Assembly: GCF_032884065.1 (NCBI RefSeq)
Contig: NC_088865.1
Coordinates: forward strand, 45,301,732-45,365,731
Reading direction: 5' to 3'
Length of the DNA: 64,000 nucleotides
DNA from: Artemia franciscana
Taxonomy: Eukaryota; Arthropoda; Branchiopoda; Anostraca; Artemiidae
The notes under the pieces were generated by a model, which was given only the letters and a program-made list of their open reading frames with translations, had not been told where the DNA came from and did no database searches. The first letter of the stretch is position 1. Each line of letters starts with the position of its first letter. Both the position numbers and the translations under genes were made by a program. Positions 35,159-47,205 of the stretch are shown piece by piece.

Positions 35159-35288
35159 GTAAGTAGAAATAACTACTTCCTTATGAAAAAGAAGTGCATT
35201 TTGAACTAAAATTGGACGAAAAAAATCTCTAATGAGTCTGCAATAGCTAATTTTTGACTTATATCAAACAAGTATGTTGCCTCCTGGG

Positions 35289-35402
<114 letters not shown>

Positions 35403-35998
35403 AAAAAAAACAAGTTTTTTTTAACTGAGAGTAAGGAGCAATATTAAAACTTAAAACGAACAGAAATTAATCCGTATATGAAACGGGTTATCCCCTCCGC
35501 AATCCCTCGCTCTTTACGCTAAAGTTTTTAATTGTTTTAAAAAGTAGAACTGTGGCAAAGAGTCAAACCTTAGCATAAAGAGCGAGGGATTGCGGAGGGG
35601 ACAACCCATTTCGTATATGGAGTAACTTCTTTTCGTTTTAAGTTTTAATATTGCTCCTTACTTTCAGTTAAAAAAAACTAGTTTTTTTTAATTAATTTCT
35701 GAACGTTTTGAATTAATGCATGTTTGATTTTAGCTCTTTGCACATAAATTATTAAAATGAAATTTGTATATTTATTATTTTTTTGGCTAAATGGCTTTCT
35801 CTTAGTTTTGATCTGAAGATTTTGAGAAATAAGGGGTGGGGAAGGAGGCTTAGTTGCCCTCCAATTTTTCGGTTACTTAAAAAAGGAAACTACAACTTTT
35901 CATTTTTAAGAAACGATTTTATTAGTATAAAATACTTAAGTATTTTACGTATTAAAGTATTACTTAAGTATAACTTAAGCGTAACGTAAGCGGAAAAA
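35403..35998 (-). repeat. FB element copy R7 (reverse, truncated)
   Basis: A long hairpin at about 35414-35685 (arms start GTTTTTTTTAACTGAGAG and end CTTTCAGTTAAAAAAAAC) is followed by the reversed FB body up to about 35998. Central arms read GGGTTATCCCCTCCGCAATC against GATTGCGGAGGGGACAACCC, the R1/R10 type. The body is cut off there, with no left tip. Confidence 0.85.
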
Positions 35999-37590
35999 AA
36001 TTTCCGCTAATTTTCGTCTTTATTGAGGTTCCCTTATCTCTCTCTACATACCCGATAAGTTAGACCCAATCAGAGAAAACAAAACGTGATTGACCTCTCT
36101 CTGAAAGCCATGTAAGTTTGAGCCAATCAACGCAGATGTTAAATTTTGATGCTACGAAATCTCAGAATGCTTGAAACCACAGAGGTCCACTCAACCCAGT
36201 CTAAATACTTTGTAAGTCTTAAACCTATAAGAAAAAGAGGAATTTTAGACCAATATATGGATACCAGGAATTGATGTAAGAAAAATTGTTTTCAACTGCT
36301 TTATAGTCAAATTTATATGTTATATTTTTACCTTTTAAAAATTGTTTTCTCAACTGCTCATTTTATTGCTTTTTTTAGCAGTAAAGTCTTAAGACGGAGA
36401 GTCCGAAAAAGTTCAGTTTTACATCGTACTAAAATGTAACTGCTGATTGTTATTTTTACATTAGTAGAGTATTTAAAAGCTTTCCTTTCAGCAAAACTAA
36501 CCTAAAGTATATTTCAAAAAGAAGTCACATTTCACCATCCACGTCATTTCCTATGATGTGTGGTTGGTCACAAGGACTAAGAGAAAAAGTATCTTTTTCA
36601 AAACGACTAGAATCGATATAGCCTATATATTTTTTTTTTCAGATACCTTTCAATAATTAAGGTAATAGTGACCTTGTGGAAAACTCATTTTAAAATGGAT
36701 TTAGTAATACCTATATATGGCTTCAGAAATTCCGAAATAAGAAAAACATTTTTGAAACCTTTTTTGGTCCAACATATTTTTCTCTTTTTTAATTATGCTT
36801 CCCTTGGTTCATTGGCCTGCAGCTTCAAGTTTCAATCTGATCAAGGGAATATTGCCCCAACACCCATTCCTTCCTCGAAAAAACATTTGGCATCCTTGAC
36901 CCACGCAACTATCCTTGAACCAATGGGAAAATATCTTTAACGGCTCGAACCATACTTTAGCTTGGGACTGTATCCCCAAACTGTTCTTTATTTTTCCCGT
37001 GAAATTAAGGCCTTCTATTCTAATCTTTTCAGACAATTTTCTTGTACTTTTGTCAGTCCAACGTCTACAAAAGTTCAGTTTTGATTGTGAGTTCATTTTG
37101 TGACCACATTTTTACTCTATAATTACCTTTCAATAAAGTAAGGGCTCTACCTGCGTGATTTTTCCTCGATACATTTATAATCCGATTGTCTTACTTAACC
37201 GCTATTGACAGTTTTTTTTAAACTTGAATATAGATGAAAAAATTGAACACTAAATTCCCTGGGATTAAGTGACTTAATAAGTACAGAGACGTGAAGAAAT
37301 AGATTCAATTAGCGGGTTAACATATCTTCGGCAGCTATACAAGAAAAATAGTAAATTGTATTAAAAAAAAACCTATCTGGCAAAAAAAAGATCAGATTCG
37401 TCGAGTTTTTTAATTTTGTAGAAGGGAGCGGGAACGGTACAGAAGCGCTGTAGTACTGGCCTCGTTTTTTTGCTGAAACTGCTGGAGATAGTTGCACTGG
37501 GTCGCGCACTTCCCATTCTGTAAGAGAAGTAAGTAGTTTGTTGCAACTTATCTCCTTCTTGAATGGGAACTAACTCGGGAGAGATAAAAT
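35999..37590. other. Intronic spacer, no gene recognised
   Basis: AT-rich. ORFs of up to 95 codons on both strands (36668-37103) overlap each other and show no family. Confidence 0.45.
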
Positions 37591-37602
37591 TAATATAAAA
37601 TC

Positions 37603-38530
37603 ATGTCTTTGAACTTGATTTTTCATGCTAATAAGGTGAGAAATGCAAGCAATGATATTGTTTCAAGATCTGTGCAGTATTACAAGCCCAATATACTGTT
37701 AACAGCCAAGAAAATCCTTTGGCCGCTAGCTGGCATGATTATTCTTGCTTCTGATCATGTAAAGCCACAGTATATTGTATCCGATTTGATAAGGGCTATT
37801 CGACATTGTGACGAAAAGAAACCTACGCTACCCAAGTTTGTAATTTACGAGCTCCAGGAATTGCCAATGATCCCTGGTAAGATTACTGCCACCCTCACCA
37901 TGAAATTAAATGAAGTCTCTAATGCTGTTGATGATACCAAGGAACACGTAACTTCATTGAAACTTCAGCATGAAAAAGTGCCTCGGGGTTCCTCTCATGT
38001 TTATCAAAAGAAACTTACATACTCAGCACTTCTGAAACAAGGTTTCAAAAAGCTTTTCTAGTGCAAGGTTTATCTTGAGAGCTTTGCTGATGGTGCTTAT
38101 TGTTCACACATGCTAGACTTGAAGCCTTTGCAAAAAGAGTGGCGGATTTGACTTGATGACAAGAAAGCTGCGACTACTCTTGTTAATACCATGAAAGATG
38201 CACAAATAAAACCCCCCTTGCACTTTGGTATTGTACGCCACATTCCTGGTGATGCCACGGACTTGGATCTGTGCAATATAATTGAGAATGGTGTGAAAGC
38301 AGAAAGGATACGAAAAAAACGTTAGCTTTTCGAATCCTTTGACCTTCGGATATGAGAAACATCGAATTCAGGAGTAGAAATTTTTACCAACGCAATGTTA
38401 TAATTTTCGACAGCACGGGCATTCAGCTCAAACCTGTTAAGGGTGTAAGATGTGCATTGTCTGGTTCTGATGACCATCCCTGCTATAGTTTAACATATCT
38501 AGTATCAATGAAGCTAATGGGAAATAAATG
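37603..38530 (+). pseudogene. LINE copy 2, ORF1-like
   Basis: An open 152-codon frame (37603-38061, starting ATGTCTTTG) continues in shifted frames (HFGIVRHIPGDATDLDLCNI near 38222-38285, GSDDHPCY near 38465). The layout (coiled N-terminus, an RRM/'HIP--' segment, a Cys/His-poor remnant where zinc knuckles normally sit) resembles ORF1 of CR1/Poseidon-type LINEs. Stops follow 38061 and an internal deletion brings ORF1 close to the endonuclease of ORF2. Confidence 0.5.
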
Positions 38531-38549
38531 GTAGCTCCTCAGCTGAAGG

Positions 38550-41350
38550 TGTTCTAGTGGAATATGAATGTAAATGAAATTGAAAAATTGCCCTTTCTTG
38601 AAAGTACACTATGCTGTAATGATATGATATGCTTACAGGAGCATTTCCTGATAGCTTCCTCTGTCTCTCAATTAAAATTAACTGAATGTATCCAACTGTT
38701 TTATTTGCCTGCTGTCTGTTCAGGAAGAGGGAGGCCATCAGGCGGGGTTGCAATTCTTGTCAACCCTGGCCTTGCCACCCAGCTGGTCGGTGAAGACAAA
38801 CCAGCTGTGAAAATTGGGGATACTTATGTGTTCTTCATCTATCTTCCACCCGACAACCATGGTCTTGCCTCAAAAGAGTAATTTGCTGCTGCATGTGCCA
38901 AACTAGTCCACTCTGTCAGAGAATTTTTAGATAAGCATGGTCAGGTGATCGTTGTGGGAGACTTTAATAGCGATCTGAATGATAATGCTAATGCAAGGAT
39001 TCAAATCCTTTTACCCGCTTTTGCTGGTCTATAACCTATCTTGAACGATTGCTTTTTCACCTATGTCCATAATTGAGGCTGTAATAGCTCTTTGGTTTTC
39101 TTTCTTTGCTCTAACAATATAAAAGCGCTCGATAATTGTCCAGTTGGCACCGGTATATCAGTTTCTGATCATTTCCCCATTACCTGCCCATTCGAAGAAC
39201 CTCATGTTTAGAATAGGTCTCCAAGCAAAAGAAAGTGGTATTCTAAGTCTGAATAGAACACAATTGACTTAACTTCATACGCAAGTACTCCATACAGTAT
39301 TTTGATGACAATTAAAATATCATCCTAGCTCCTTCAGCAGAATGCATATATATTAGCTAGTGAAAAACATATTCTGTTAAACCTATACTGTTCTGAGCAT
39401 GCCCATGCCAGGCGATGTGCAGAAGCTGCTGCTGTACCTAGACGTAAATTATTCGTTGCATCTGAAGTTCCTAGATGGTCTCTTATCCCTGAGCTTGTAC
39501 GAGCATATGAAACTTCTAAATTTTGGTATCATATTTGGAATGGTTGTGACAGACATCAGTTTGGTGTTGTTATTGACGTTAGAATTTATACTAAGCATAA
39601 TTTTATAGCATGATACTAAGCATAATTTTAAGCAATATAGGTAAATATAGTGATAGGCTGTTGAGAACCCTAATGAGATATGGCGGCTCATTAGCATCAT
39701 GAATACCGTATGCGAGTCAAATGACTATACCTCACCCTCTGAGCAAAAATGGGTCAAATATTACACAAATGAGTCCTCGCCCCCCGATACTACTTTACAA
39801 GATGAATTTTCCTCAGCGCTGGATATGGCCTTGGGTGATTATGAATCTCGTCCAGGGTTCATGATAACCCTAAGAAAAATTAGTCAATGTATTGTGAAAC
39901 TTAAAAACAAATATTCACGTGGAATTGACCATTGTGGCATTCATCTAGTACATGGACATTTAAATTTCTTACACCTTCTGGGAATATTGTTCTAGATTAG
40001 ATAGTAGTGGGTTAGTTTCTCATGTTTTTGTGCTGGTGTTGTGAACCCTGGTCTTAAGTAAGGAAAATATAAAAATAAGTGTAGTTCATACCAAACTATA
40101 ACTGTTTCAGCAGTATTATGAAAATTATTAGAGCTCTTAGTTATTGAGAAGATTACCCGAGTTCGTTCTATATTGGAAAATCAGTTTTGTTTAAAAAAAT
40201 GCTACAGCCGTGAACATATTCACCAAGTTATTGCAAATGTTCTGTTAGACGCGGAGGAAAATAAGGATATTGTTATTACGACTGGTCACGATGTATCACG
40301 GGTGTTCGATTTGGGGATACATCCTTAGTCACTGCTTCGTGTAAGCCACCGTCCGCTTGATAGCTCAATCGTACGTGGCTACAAACCTATGTATAGCAAA
40401 CTTCATGTTTTTGTCAAAGTGCCTGCTCAAAAAAAATTTGTTGTTTCAAAAGCTATAATTCGTGTTTGGAAAGGTATTAGGCAGGGAGGGGTATAATCAC
40501 CTCCATTTTATAATACTGTGCTAGAGGCCCAGAAAAGTTCATACATCGTTTATCTTTTGAGGCCTTGATTTGTCATATTTAAGTTACACTGACGACGTCT
40601 TGAACCTTAGTCGGACCATTTCTGGTATCTAGGAAAATTTTAGATTTTATGCATCGAATATTGGAAAATAGGGCTTGAGTCTAATGCTGAAAAGATTGAA
40701 GTTGTGTCAACTACTATGTCACGCAATCGGCCCGTCCCCGATATCGTTTGTCTTTATGGTCATCCTATTAAGCTACCGCCAAGCATAAATTACCTTGGAT
40801 TACTCATTAGAAGTGACTTAAAGCATATTTGACCACTTTTATTATAATTTCTAGGTGCAAATCTTCACAGTGCATGCCACCTGCTTGTTCCTCGCAAAGC
40901 ACGCTATAAAAGAGGAGTGCTTTCTAAACTTTATGACTCGTTTTCTGTGTCCCATTTGTTAGCTTTGGCACCTTTTTGGAATGTTTTTCGTACGTCTGAC
41001 CAAGGACCTTGTCCTTCAATTTTTTTTGTTACGCAAAGTTCCTACTGTGTTTACCTCTGTGGGCCAGAAACGGGCGTTTGTATATGGAGTTGTCGATGAA
41101 TTTGCGTATTCCAGAATTTGCGTATTCCGGAATTTGCGTATTCCGGAAATTGCGTTTTCCGGAATTTGCGTATTCCGGAATTGGTTTACTATCGTCGCGG
41201 AGCGTAGCTTATGCTTTGAACGGAATTTGGACGCATCAAATAGTTTACTTATTGCCATTTTATAAATGTTTTTCCTTTTGAAGTTGCTTCTGTTTCCTTC
41301 TTTTTTCCCTTATATGCTCCATTGTGTGTTTATTGGGTTAATAAAGTTTC
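38550..41350 (+). pseudogene. LINE copy 2, ORF2 (endonuclease and reverse transcriptase), decayed
   Basis: The endonuclease segment shows SGRGRPSGGVAILV, GDTYVFFIYLPPDN, VIVVGDFNSDLNDN and TGISVSDHFPI (38725-39185), the APE catalytic layout. The linker near 39395-39560 shows SLIPELVRAYETSKFWYHIW. In the RT, ENQFCLKKCYSREHIHQVI (about 40175-40230) and IRQGGV (about 40475) are followed by LSYTDDVLNLSRTI (about 40570-40620), where the YADD box reads YTDD. PSINYLGLLIRSDLKH lies near 40780-40825. Many stops. The copy ends in a TTGGGTTAATAAAGTTTCGT tail near 41333-41352. It lies in intron 2 of the DM4/DM12-like gene, same strand. Confidence 0.8.
41098..41182. repeat. 16-bp minisatellite with TTCCGGAA palindrome, five units
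   Basis: Tandem GAATTTGCGTATTCCG units (one variant with AAATTGCGTTTTCCG), inside the 3' part of LINE copy 2. The 16-bp period shifts the frame each unit, giving ORFs in both strands that are artefacts. Confidence 0.9.
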
Positions 41351-41681
41351 GTTCATTAATCAACGTTTATTTTCTTCCTTTTTTTGCTAATTGGGGTCTA
41401 TTTGGCCCAAGTAATTTCACAAACAAGTCTGAAGTCTACACAATTTTTCCGGCCCATTTTAAAGAGGCCAACGTACTAAATCTATGTTTCATTTTACATA
41501 TAATAGGGCCCTTTTTGCCAATAAAATTCTTTTGTAATTTCCATATTTTGTTGGCCTAATCTACCATTTTCATGTTTTGATGAATTCATGAATCTCTCCC
41601 AAGGGAAAAAAAAATGAGCTCTTATTCACTTGCAGTGCAGTATATATCAAGTCTATGTAGAAATAATTGGTTTTGTTTCAG

Positions 41682-41943
41682 GCCAAAGAGGGGCAAAAGG
41701 GATTTCCTGCATTCCTATTTAGATGCCCAAAAACTTGGTCAAATGGAAAACTCGACGCTTATAACCTGTGAAGATCATTATTCGAAGTGTCCAGTGTCAT
41801 TACTTAACCTTTTGAAAAGCTGGAGCGAAGCTAAAAGTGCAATTCCAAATAAGCGAGAAGTGAGAGAAGATGGAGAAGACAATCCGTGTCAAAGAGGAAC
41901 AGAAGTACCAATAGAATACAGCTATTTAATGCATTCAGATTAA
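41682..41943 (+). CDS. DM4/DM12 domain gene, last exon with stop
   Basis: Acceptor TGGTTTTGTTTCAG before 41682. The first base completes the Thr codon begun at 35158, then 86 codons run to TAA at 41941-41943. CEDHYSKCPVSLLNLLK gives the third and fourth cysteines of the DM4/DM12 signature ('C---Y--CP-SL-dl'). The tail after this (about 40 residues, charged) is beyond the usual domain. ORF calling from the upstream ATG at 41614 would include intron sequence. Exact phase agreement across a 6.5-kb intron full of TEs is strong support that this is one gene. Confidence 0.78.
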
Positions 41944-42075
41944 AATGAAGGATCATCCATGATAACATATTGATTATTTCAATGTTTTTGATTTTTGTTT
42001 CCGCAGCCGAGCTAACGTGATTTCTTTTTTACTATTTACTATGATATTTAGTTTAAAAATTCATATTAATCTATC

Positions 42076-42081
42076 AATAAA
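42076..42081 (+). promoter_or_regulatory. Possible polyadenylation signal AATAAA
   Basis: AATAAA within CTATCAATAAATTTTTACAG, about 133 bases after the DM4/DM12 stop codon. In AT-rich DNA such hexamers are common, so support is modest. Confidence 0.4.
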
Positions 42082-42644
42082 TTTTTACAGGATGATTTGT
42101 CTAAAATTACTAGTATGTTTGATCCTTTGTGATTACAAATAGTAACTAAAATTAACACCATAATAGTTTTTAAATATGAGTTAAATTATTTTATTAACTT
42201 ACCAAGGATAATTAAGTAAAAGCTCATTATTTTAATTGGTCAAGTAGAATTTACAATGTCGTATATATATTTAAAAAATTAGGAAAAACATGAATTAAAT
42301 TTTTAAAGAAAAAGACTTCTATTTACGGAAATTCAGTTATAGGCATTAGTGGGTCCCAGATTAAAGAAAAGGAAACATTGATGAAAACTAGGAATCAGTG
42401 TATGCGAATTTTTAATTTTACATAAGAAGTGAGTTGCCATGTTTATTTAATTACTTAGCTTTTTTAATTTCAGGATTAAACGTGGCAAAACTGACGAATT
42501 CCTGGTACTGCCCAAACAACCTAATAATTTTCCAAACAACCAAGATAGAAATCTTGGATTTTTTTTGTTTATGTCCATGGTACATTAAGTGTTAAAATTG
42601 TGTTTTAAACATCAGTCTTTACTTTTATATCTATTGCCACTGTT
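42082..42644. other. AT-rich spacer, no gene recognised
   Basis: Nothing supported. Confidence 0.45.
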
Positions 42645-42647
42645 TAT

Positions 42648-43050
42648 CAAACAGATGGTTTGAACGAACTAACTAAGGAGTGACTCGTCCCAATTGTAAC
42701 TGAAACTCTAAAAAACGCAATTTTGATAATAATCGATACATGAAAAGAATTGACTTTTTATCCAGATTCCAAATAAACAAGAAGCATTAAGTTTTAATAT
42801 ATCTATCGAAAATTATAAATCTGAGAAAATTTTGCCTTATTTTCAAAAAGTGGAGGGGGAATACCTCCCACAAGTAAAACCTAACCTGCCTTATTTTTGA
42901 AAAAAAAAGTCCCCAAAAAAGTCATAGAATACCCCTACAAGCCAATGCTCTTAGAAGATCGAGATAGGGCTCATTTAAAAGGCAATTAAAGGTTCTAGTG
43001 CCATTTTCAAGTGAACAAAAATATGGAAGGCAACTAGCCAAAACATAGTT
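42648..43050 (+). repeat. FB element copy R8, degraded left part
   Basis: It starts TCAAACAGATGGTTTGAACG and follows the FB left end (AAGGAGTGACTCGTCCCAAT, then AAACTCTAAAAAACGCAATT), with an internal gap and early end. It is old and truncated. Confidence 0.7.
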
Positions 43051-43066
43051 TGACTTTTTTATTATC

Positions 43067-43306
43067 TTATTCCATTGATAGTTTTACTTTTTTATTATCT
43101 TGTCCTTGATTCTGGTTGATAGAGAAGCATCGCCAATTGCTGAAAACCATGTTGTGACCGAGATGGGTCCAGGATTGAACACAGCCACCGTAAATACTGA
43201 AGGACCCAGGAACTTCTTGCTGTCCAGTTGTAATGCGTCTTAAGTGCTTCGGTTTAGACTTGAGAAGATGTGTTGGCCCCCGTTCTTCACTGGTATTTGG
43301 GACCAT
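43067..43306 (-). other. Open frame of unknown nature
   Basis: A 79-codon minus-strand frame is open with fairly balanced codon use. Another frame on the same strand is also open for about 50 codons (VFTVAVFNPGPISVTTWF). Just upstream (minus) is TTATTTTTGCATCAG, a possible acceptor. Neither product resembles a family I know. It could be a host exon, a retroelement piece or chance. Confidence 0.2.
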
Positions 43307-43486
43307 TACTTTTTCTGATGCAAAAATAATTTCAATGACTTAAAGAATGTGAAAATTAGAAATTAAAATATTACGACGTTACAAAATAAGAATATAGTTA
43401 CAACAATACAGTGTTAGGTCATAAAATGACCCATAAATTAATATAGTATCTACGTGATGGCAAGACAGCAAACCTATTTGATAATG

Positions 43487-43640
43487 TTATCAAACAGTTT
43501 GTGGTAACAAACTGTAAGTAGGAAGTGACTTGGCTCATTAGTAACAAAAAAAAGAAATCGGAATTTTGATACGAAAATATATATCAAAATAATCGGCTTA
43601 CTAAGCCAATTTCAAATATGTAAGTTTCATTGTGTTGCGA
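43487..43640 (+). repeat. FB element copy R9, left tip only
   Basis: It begins TCAAACAGTTTGTGGTAACA and keeps about 150 bases of the FB left end (GTGACTTGGCTCATTAGTAA) before breaking off next to a long poly-T. Confidence 0.75.
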
Positions 43641-43652
43641 GAGCAACGCTTT

Positions 43653-43690
<38 letters not shown>
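43653..43690. repeat. Poly-T tract (about 38 T)
   Basis: Uninterrupted T run between FB fragment R9 and the RTE-like LINE. It could be the reversed A-tail of a retroposed fragment or a simple expansion. Confidence 0.9.
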
Positions 43691-43691
<1 letters not shown>

Positions 43692-43699
43692 TTCCTAGG

Positions 43700-44964
43700 A
43701 CCCCGATTTCAGCTTCTTCCTAGAAAGTGGTAAGGGTCTAACCTCTACAGTTCTTACGAAAAGTGTGGGCCTTAAGCAAGATTGATAAATATGACTTCGC
43801 ATTTTGGGAAGCTTCGTAGAACTCTTGCCTGGGGCCAAAAAGGATGGATTTTGCCTGTCCCTGAGCCAGAGCTTATACACTCGAAGGAAGCTTATATAAA
43901 TGTAGAGGATGTGTAAACCAAATTTTCACTCTTTGGTTAATAAGTTGAAAGTGCCTGAACTATCAAATACCTTTGGTTCTCAGTTTTAAAGATTATAAGC
44001 GAGGATTCAATTTTGTTGACAGAAGAGCTTTGGCAAAGGTCTTATCCTTTTATGGTATACCAGAAAAATATATTAAAGTGATTAGTGTTATGTACGATAA
44101 TAACACTTCCGTGGTAAAGCTAGGAAATGGGGTTTCCTAGCAAGATTGATAAATATGACTTCGCATTTTGGGAAGCTTCGTAGAACTCTTGCCTGGGGCC
44201 AAAAAGGATGGATTTTGCCTGTCCCTGAGCCAGAGCTTATACACTCGAAGGAAGCTTATACAAATGTAGAGGATGTGTAAACCAAATTTTCACTCTTTGG
44301 TTAATAAGTTGAAAGTGCCTGAAATATCAAATACCTTTGGTTCTCAGTTTTAAAGATTATAATTTTGTTGACAGAAGAGCTTTGGCAAATGTCTTATCCT
44401 TTTATGGTATACCAGAAAAATATATTAAAGTGATTAGTGTTATGTACGATAATAACACTTCCGTGGTAAACCTTGGAAATGGGGTTAGCAGCTGGTTTCA
44501 TCTGTAATCAGGAGTTAGGCTAAGTTGTGTTTTATCCCCCTTTATATGGATCATTTTGATGGACTTTGTCTTAAGGAGCACAGGAAAGTCAATGTGAGAC
44601 CACTGAATCAAATGGGGAGGAAAAACTCTCCTGAACTTTGATCATGTTGATGATTTGTGCATCCTAGGTAAAAGTGTGAGCAAAATGAACGAACTTTTAG
44701 AGGTTTCGCGAGTTCAGGGTGCTTTAATAGGCCTAGAAACTAGTTTTAACAAGACTACATCACTAAGGCTAGGAATAAGTCAAGATGAAAAGATAACCTC
44801 TGGTAACAAAACGATTGATATGGTGGACAGCTTTATTTACTATGGTAATATTATCGGTAAAGACGGCAGGAGCAGTGAAAATGTCAAAAGCAGAATAGCC
44901 AAGGCACAGGGTGTTTTTCAGTTACAAAAACTTTGGAAGGATAAAAAGATTGAGTCTGCAAACA
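43700..44964 (+). pseudogene. RTE-like LINE reverse transcriptase (LINE copy 3), N-terminal part, broken by FB insertion
   Basis: RT blocks in order are GCVNQIFTLW, LNYQIPLVLSFKDY and NFVDRRALAKVLSFYGIPEK, YIKVISVMYDNNTSVVKLGN, then the catalytic box, read here as FDHVDDLCILG (44636-44672; relatives have Y/F-A-D-D). VSKMNELLEV, LRLGISQDEKIT and NIIGKDGRSSENVKSRIAKA follow. The long frame 44655-45017 runs into the FB repeat after about 44964, so its last 18 codons are not LINE. A single extra base near 44950 shifts the frame just before the insertion. Motif style resembles RTE-type elements, and clade assignment is not certain. Confidence 0.78.
43778..44490 (+). repeat. Tandem duplication (period 363 bp) inside LINE copy 3
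   Basis: Two direct copies start CAAGATTGATAAATATGACT (43778 and 44141) and run nearly identically to TTCCGTGGTAAA...GGAAATGGGGTT. The second lacks about 14 bases (AGCGAGGATTC region). The close match means the duplication is much younger than the LINE insertion. Confidence 0.92.
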
Positions 44965-44967
44965 AAG

Positions 44968-46725
44968 ATTATCAAACAGTTCGTGGTAACGAACGTGGTA
45001 ACGACCCGGCTCAATAGTAACCAAAACTAAAAAAAATTGAATTTTGATAGCAATAGCTACATCAAAAGAATTGCTTTTTCATGCTAATTTTAAATATATA
45101 AGTTTAATCAAGTTTAGTCTTACCCATCAAAAGTTACGAGCCTGAGAAAATTTGACTTATTTAAGAAAATAGGGAGAAACACCCCCTAAAAGTAGTAGAA
45201 TCTTAACGAAAATTATACCATCAGATTCAGCATATCAGAGAACCCTACTGTAGAAGTTTCAAGCTCCTATCTACAAAAATGTGGAATTTCGTATTTTTTG
45301 CCAGAAGACAGATCACGGGTGCGTGTTTATTTATTTGTTTTTTTTTTTTTTCTTTTTTCTTTTTCCCAGGGGTCATCGTACCGACCAAGTGGTCCTAGAA
45401 TGTTGCAAGAGGGCTCATTCTAACGGAAATGAAAAGTTCTAGTGTCCTTTTTAAGTGACGAAAAAAATTGGAGGGCATCTAGGCCCCCTCCCACGCTCAT
45501 TTTTTTCCCAAAGTCAACGAATCAAAATTTAAGATAGCCATGCTGTTCAGCATAGCCGAAAACCACAATAACTATGTCTTTAGAGATGACTTACTCCCCC
45601 ACAATCCCTGGGTGAGGGGCTGCAAGTTATAAACTTTGACCAGTTATTACATATAGTAATGGTTATTGGGAAGTGTACAGACGTTTTCAGGGGGATTTTA
45701 TTTTGTTTGGGGGTGGGCCTGAAGGGAGGGGGCTATGTTGGAGGATCTTTCCTTGGAGGAATCTGTCATGGGGGAAGAAAAATTCAATGAAAAGGGCGCA
45801 GGATTTTCTAGCATTACTATAAGAAAACAATGAAAAATAAATATGAAAACGTTTTTGTCAAATGAAATGAAGGGGTAGCATTGAAACTTAAAACGACAGA
45901 GATTATTACACAAATGAGGGATTCTAAAAATACTTTAGCATAAAGAGCGAGGTATTTAGGAGGAGATAAATACCTCGCTCTTTATGCTAAAGTATTTTTA
46001 GTAATTGAAACTATTTATTCTACGGCCTTTCTGATTCAGGGGTCATTCTTAAAGAATTGGGACAAAACTTACGATTTAGTGTAAAGAGCGAGGTATTAAC
46101 GAGGGTACAAACCCCCTCGTATACATAATAAAAATATAAGATTATGAAAGTTTGTTACGTAAGTTAATTCTTAAGTTACGTATATTTTTTACTAATAAAA
46201 ACATTCGTTAAAAATTAAAAGTTCTAGTTGCATTCTTAAGTAACCGAAAAATTGAAGGGCAACTAGACCTCCTTCTCCACCCTTTATTTCTCAAAATTGT
46301 CTGATCGAAACTAAGAGAAAGCCATTTAGCCAAAAAAAAGAATTAATGTACAAATTTCATTTTAATAATTTATGTGAGGAGAGCCAAAACCAAACATGCA
46401 TTAATTCAAAAACGTTCAGAAATTAAATAAAAAAACAAAACAAATTCTTTTAGCTGAAAGTAAGAAGGGACATTAAAACTTAAAACGAACAGAAATTACT
46501 CCGTATATGAAATGGGTTGTCCCCTCCGCAATCCCTCGCTCTTTACGCTAAAGTTTGACTCTTTGCCACAATTCTACTTTTTAAAACAATTAAAAGCTTT
46601 AGCGTAAGAGCGAGGGATTGCGGAGGGGACAACCCATTTCATATACGAAGTAATTTCTGTTCGTTTTAAGTTTTAATGTCGCTCCTTACTTTCAGCTAAA
46701 AAAATTTGTTTTTTTATATTTAATA
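44968..46725 (+). repeat. FB element copy R10, full length, inserted in LINE copy 3
   Basis: It starts TCAAACAGTTCGTGGTAACG and ends after CTTTCAGCTAAAAAAATTTG. The inner palindrome at 45924-46001 has perfect 35-bp arms. The main hairpin at about 46446-46710 has TAGCTGAAAG / CTTTCAGCTA at its base where most copies have TAACTGAAAG / CTTTCAGTTA. Reverse transcriptase coding stops at its left edge and resumes at its right edge (46735), so the insertion point is defined to within a few bases. Confidence 0.92.
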
Positions 46726-46734
46726 ATATTAGAA

Positions 46735-47205
46735 GCAACAGTGATGACAGCGGTCAAATATAGCTCTGTAGCCTGGGCACTCTGAAAAGTGGATGAAAAC
46801 TCCCTAGATATTTTCCAGAGAAATTGCCCATGGATTTTCTTGTTTACCCGGCTGACTGACCGTATATCAAGCAGTAGGCTTTACGAAAAGTATTATTCAA
46901 TCCTGATTTCTAGAGCTATAATGAGAGAAAGGTTAAGATATCTAGGGTATGTTCTGCGGATCAAGGATGACAGATTTCCGAAGATGGTCCTTTTCAGCCA
47001 ACCGTCTAGGACTAAACGGAAAGCAAGGTTGTCTGTGGTTAGGGTGGGAGGATGTCATAAAGAAAGATTTAAAGGAAATCATAACTTCCTGGGAAAGTGT
47101 AAAGATGGAGGCTTTGAATAGATTGGGATGAAGGACGAACTTGCGTAACTGTATCGGCATCAGGAGTCTTGGTACTGCGGTGAATTGTTCGTAGTGGTAG
47201 TTGTA
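46735..47205 (+). pseudogene. RTE-like LINE ORF2 C-terminus (continuation of LINE copy 3)
   Basis: Right of the FB insertion the frame resumes with LEATVMTAVKYSS, FQRNC, TRLTDRISSSRLYEKY, SRAIMRERLRYLGYVLRIKD and QPSRTKRKA (to about 47030). A frameshift follows, then LGWEDVIKKDLKE and KMEALNRLG (to about 47130). The same protein order is seen on the minus strand at 62517-63113. A stop (TGA near 46784) and the frameshift show decay. Confidence 0.8.

Noticed and set aside
40981-41281. Three overlapping ORFs near the end of LINE copy 2
   Set aside because: They are created by the 16-bp minisatellite. Only the part before 41098 resembles LINE protein.
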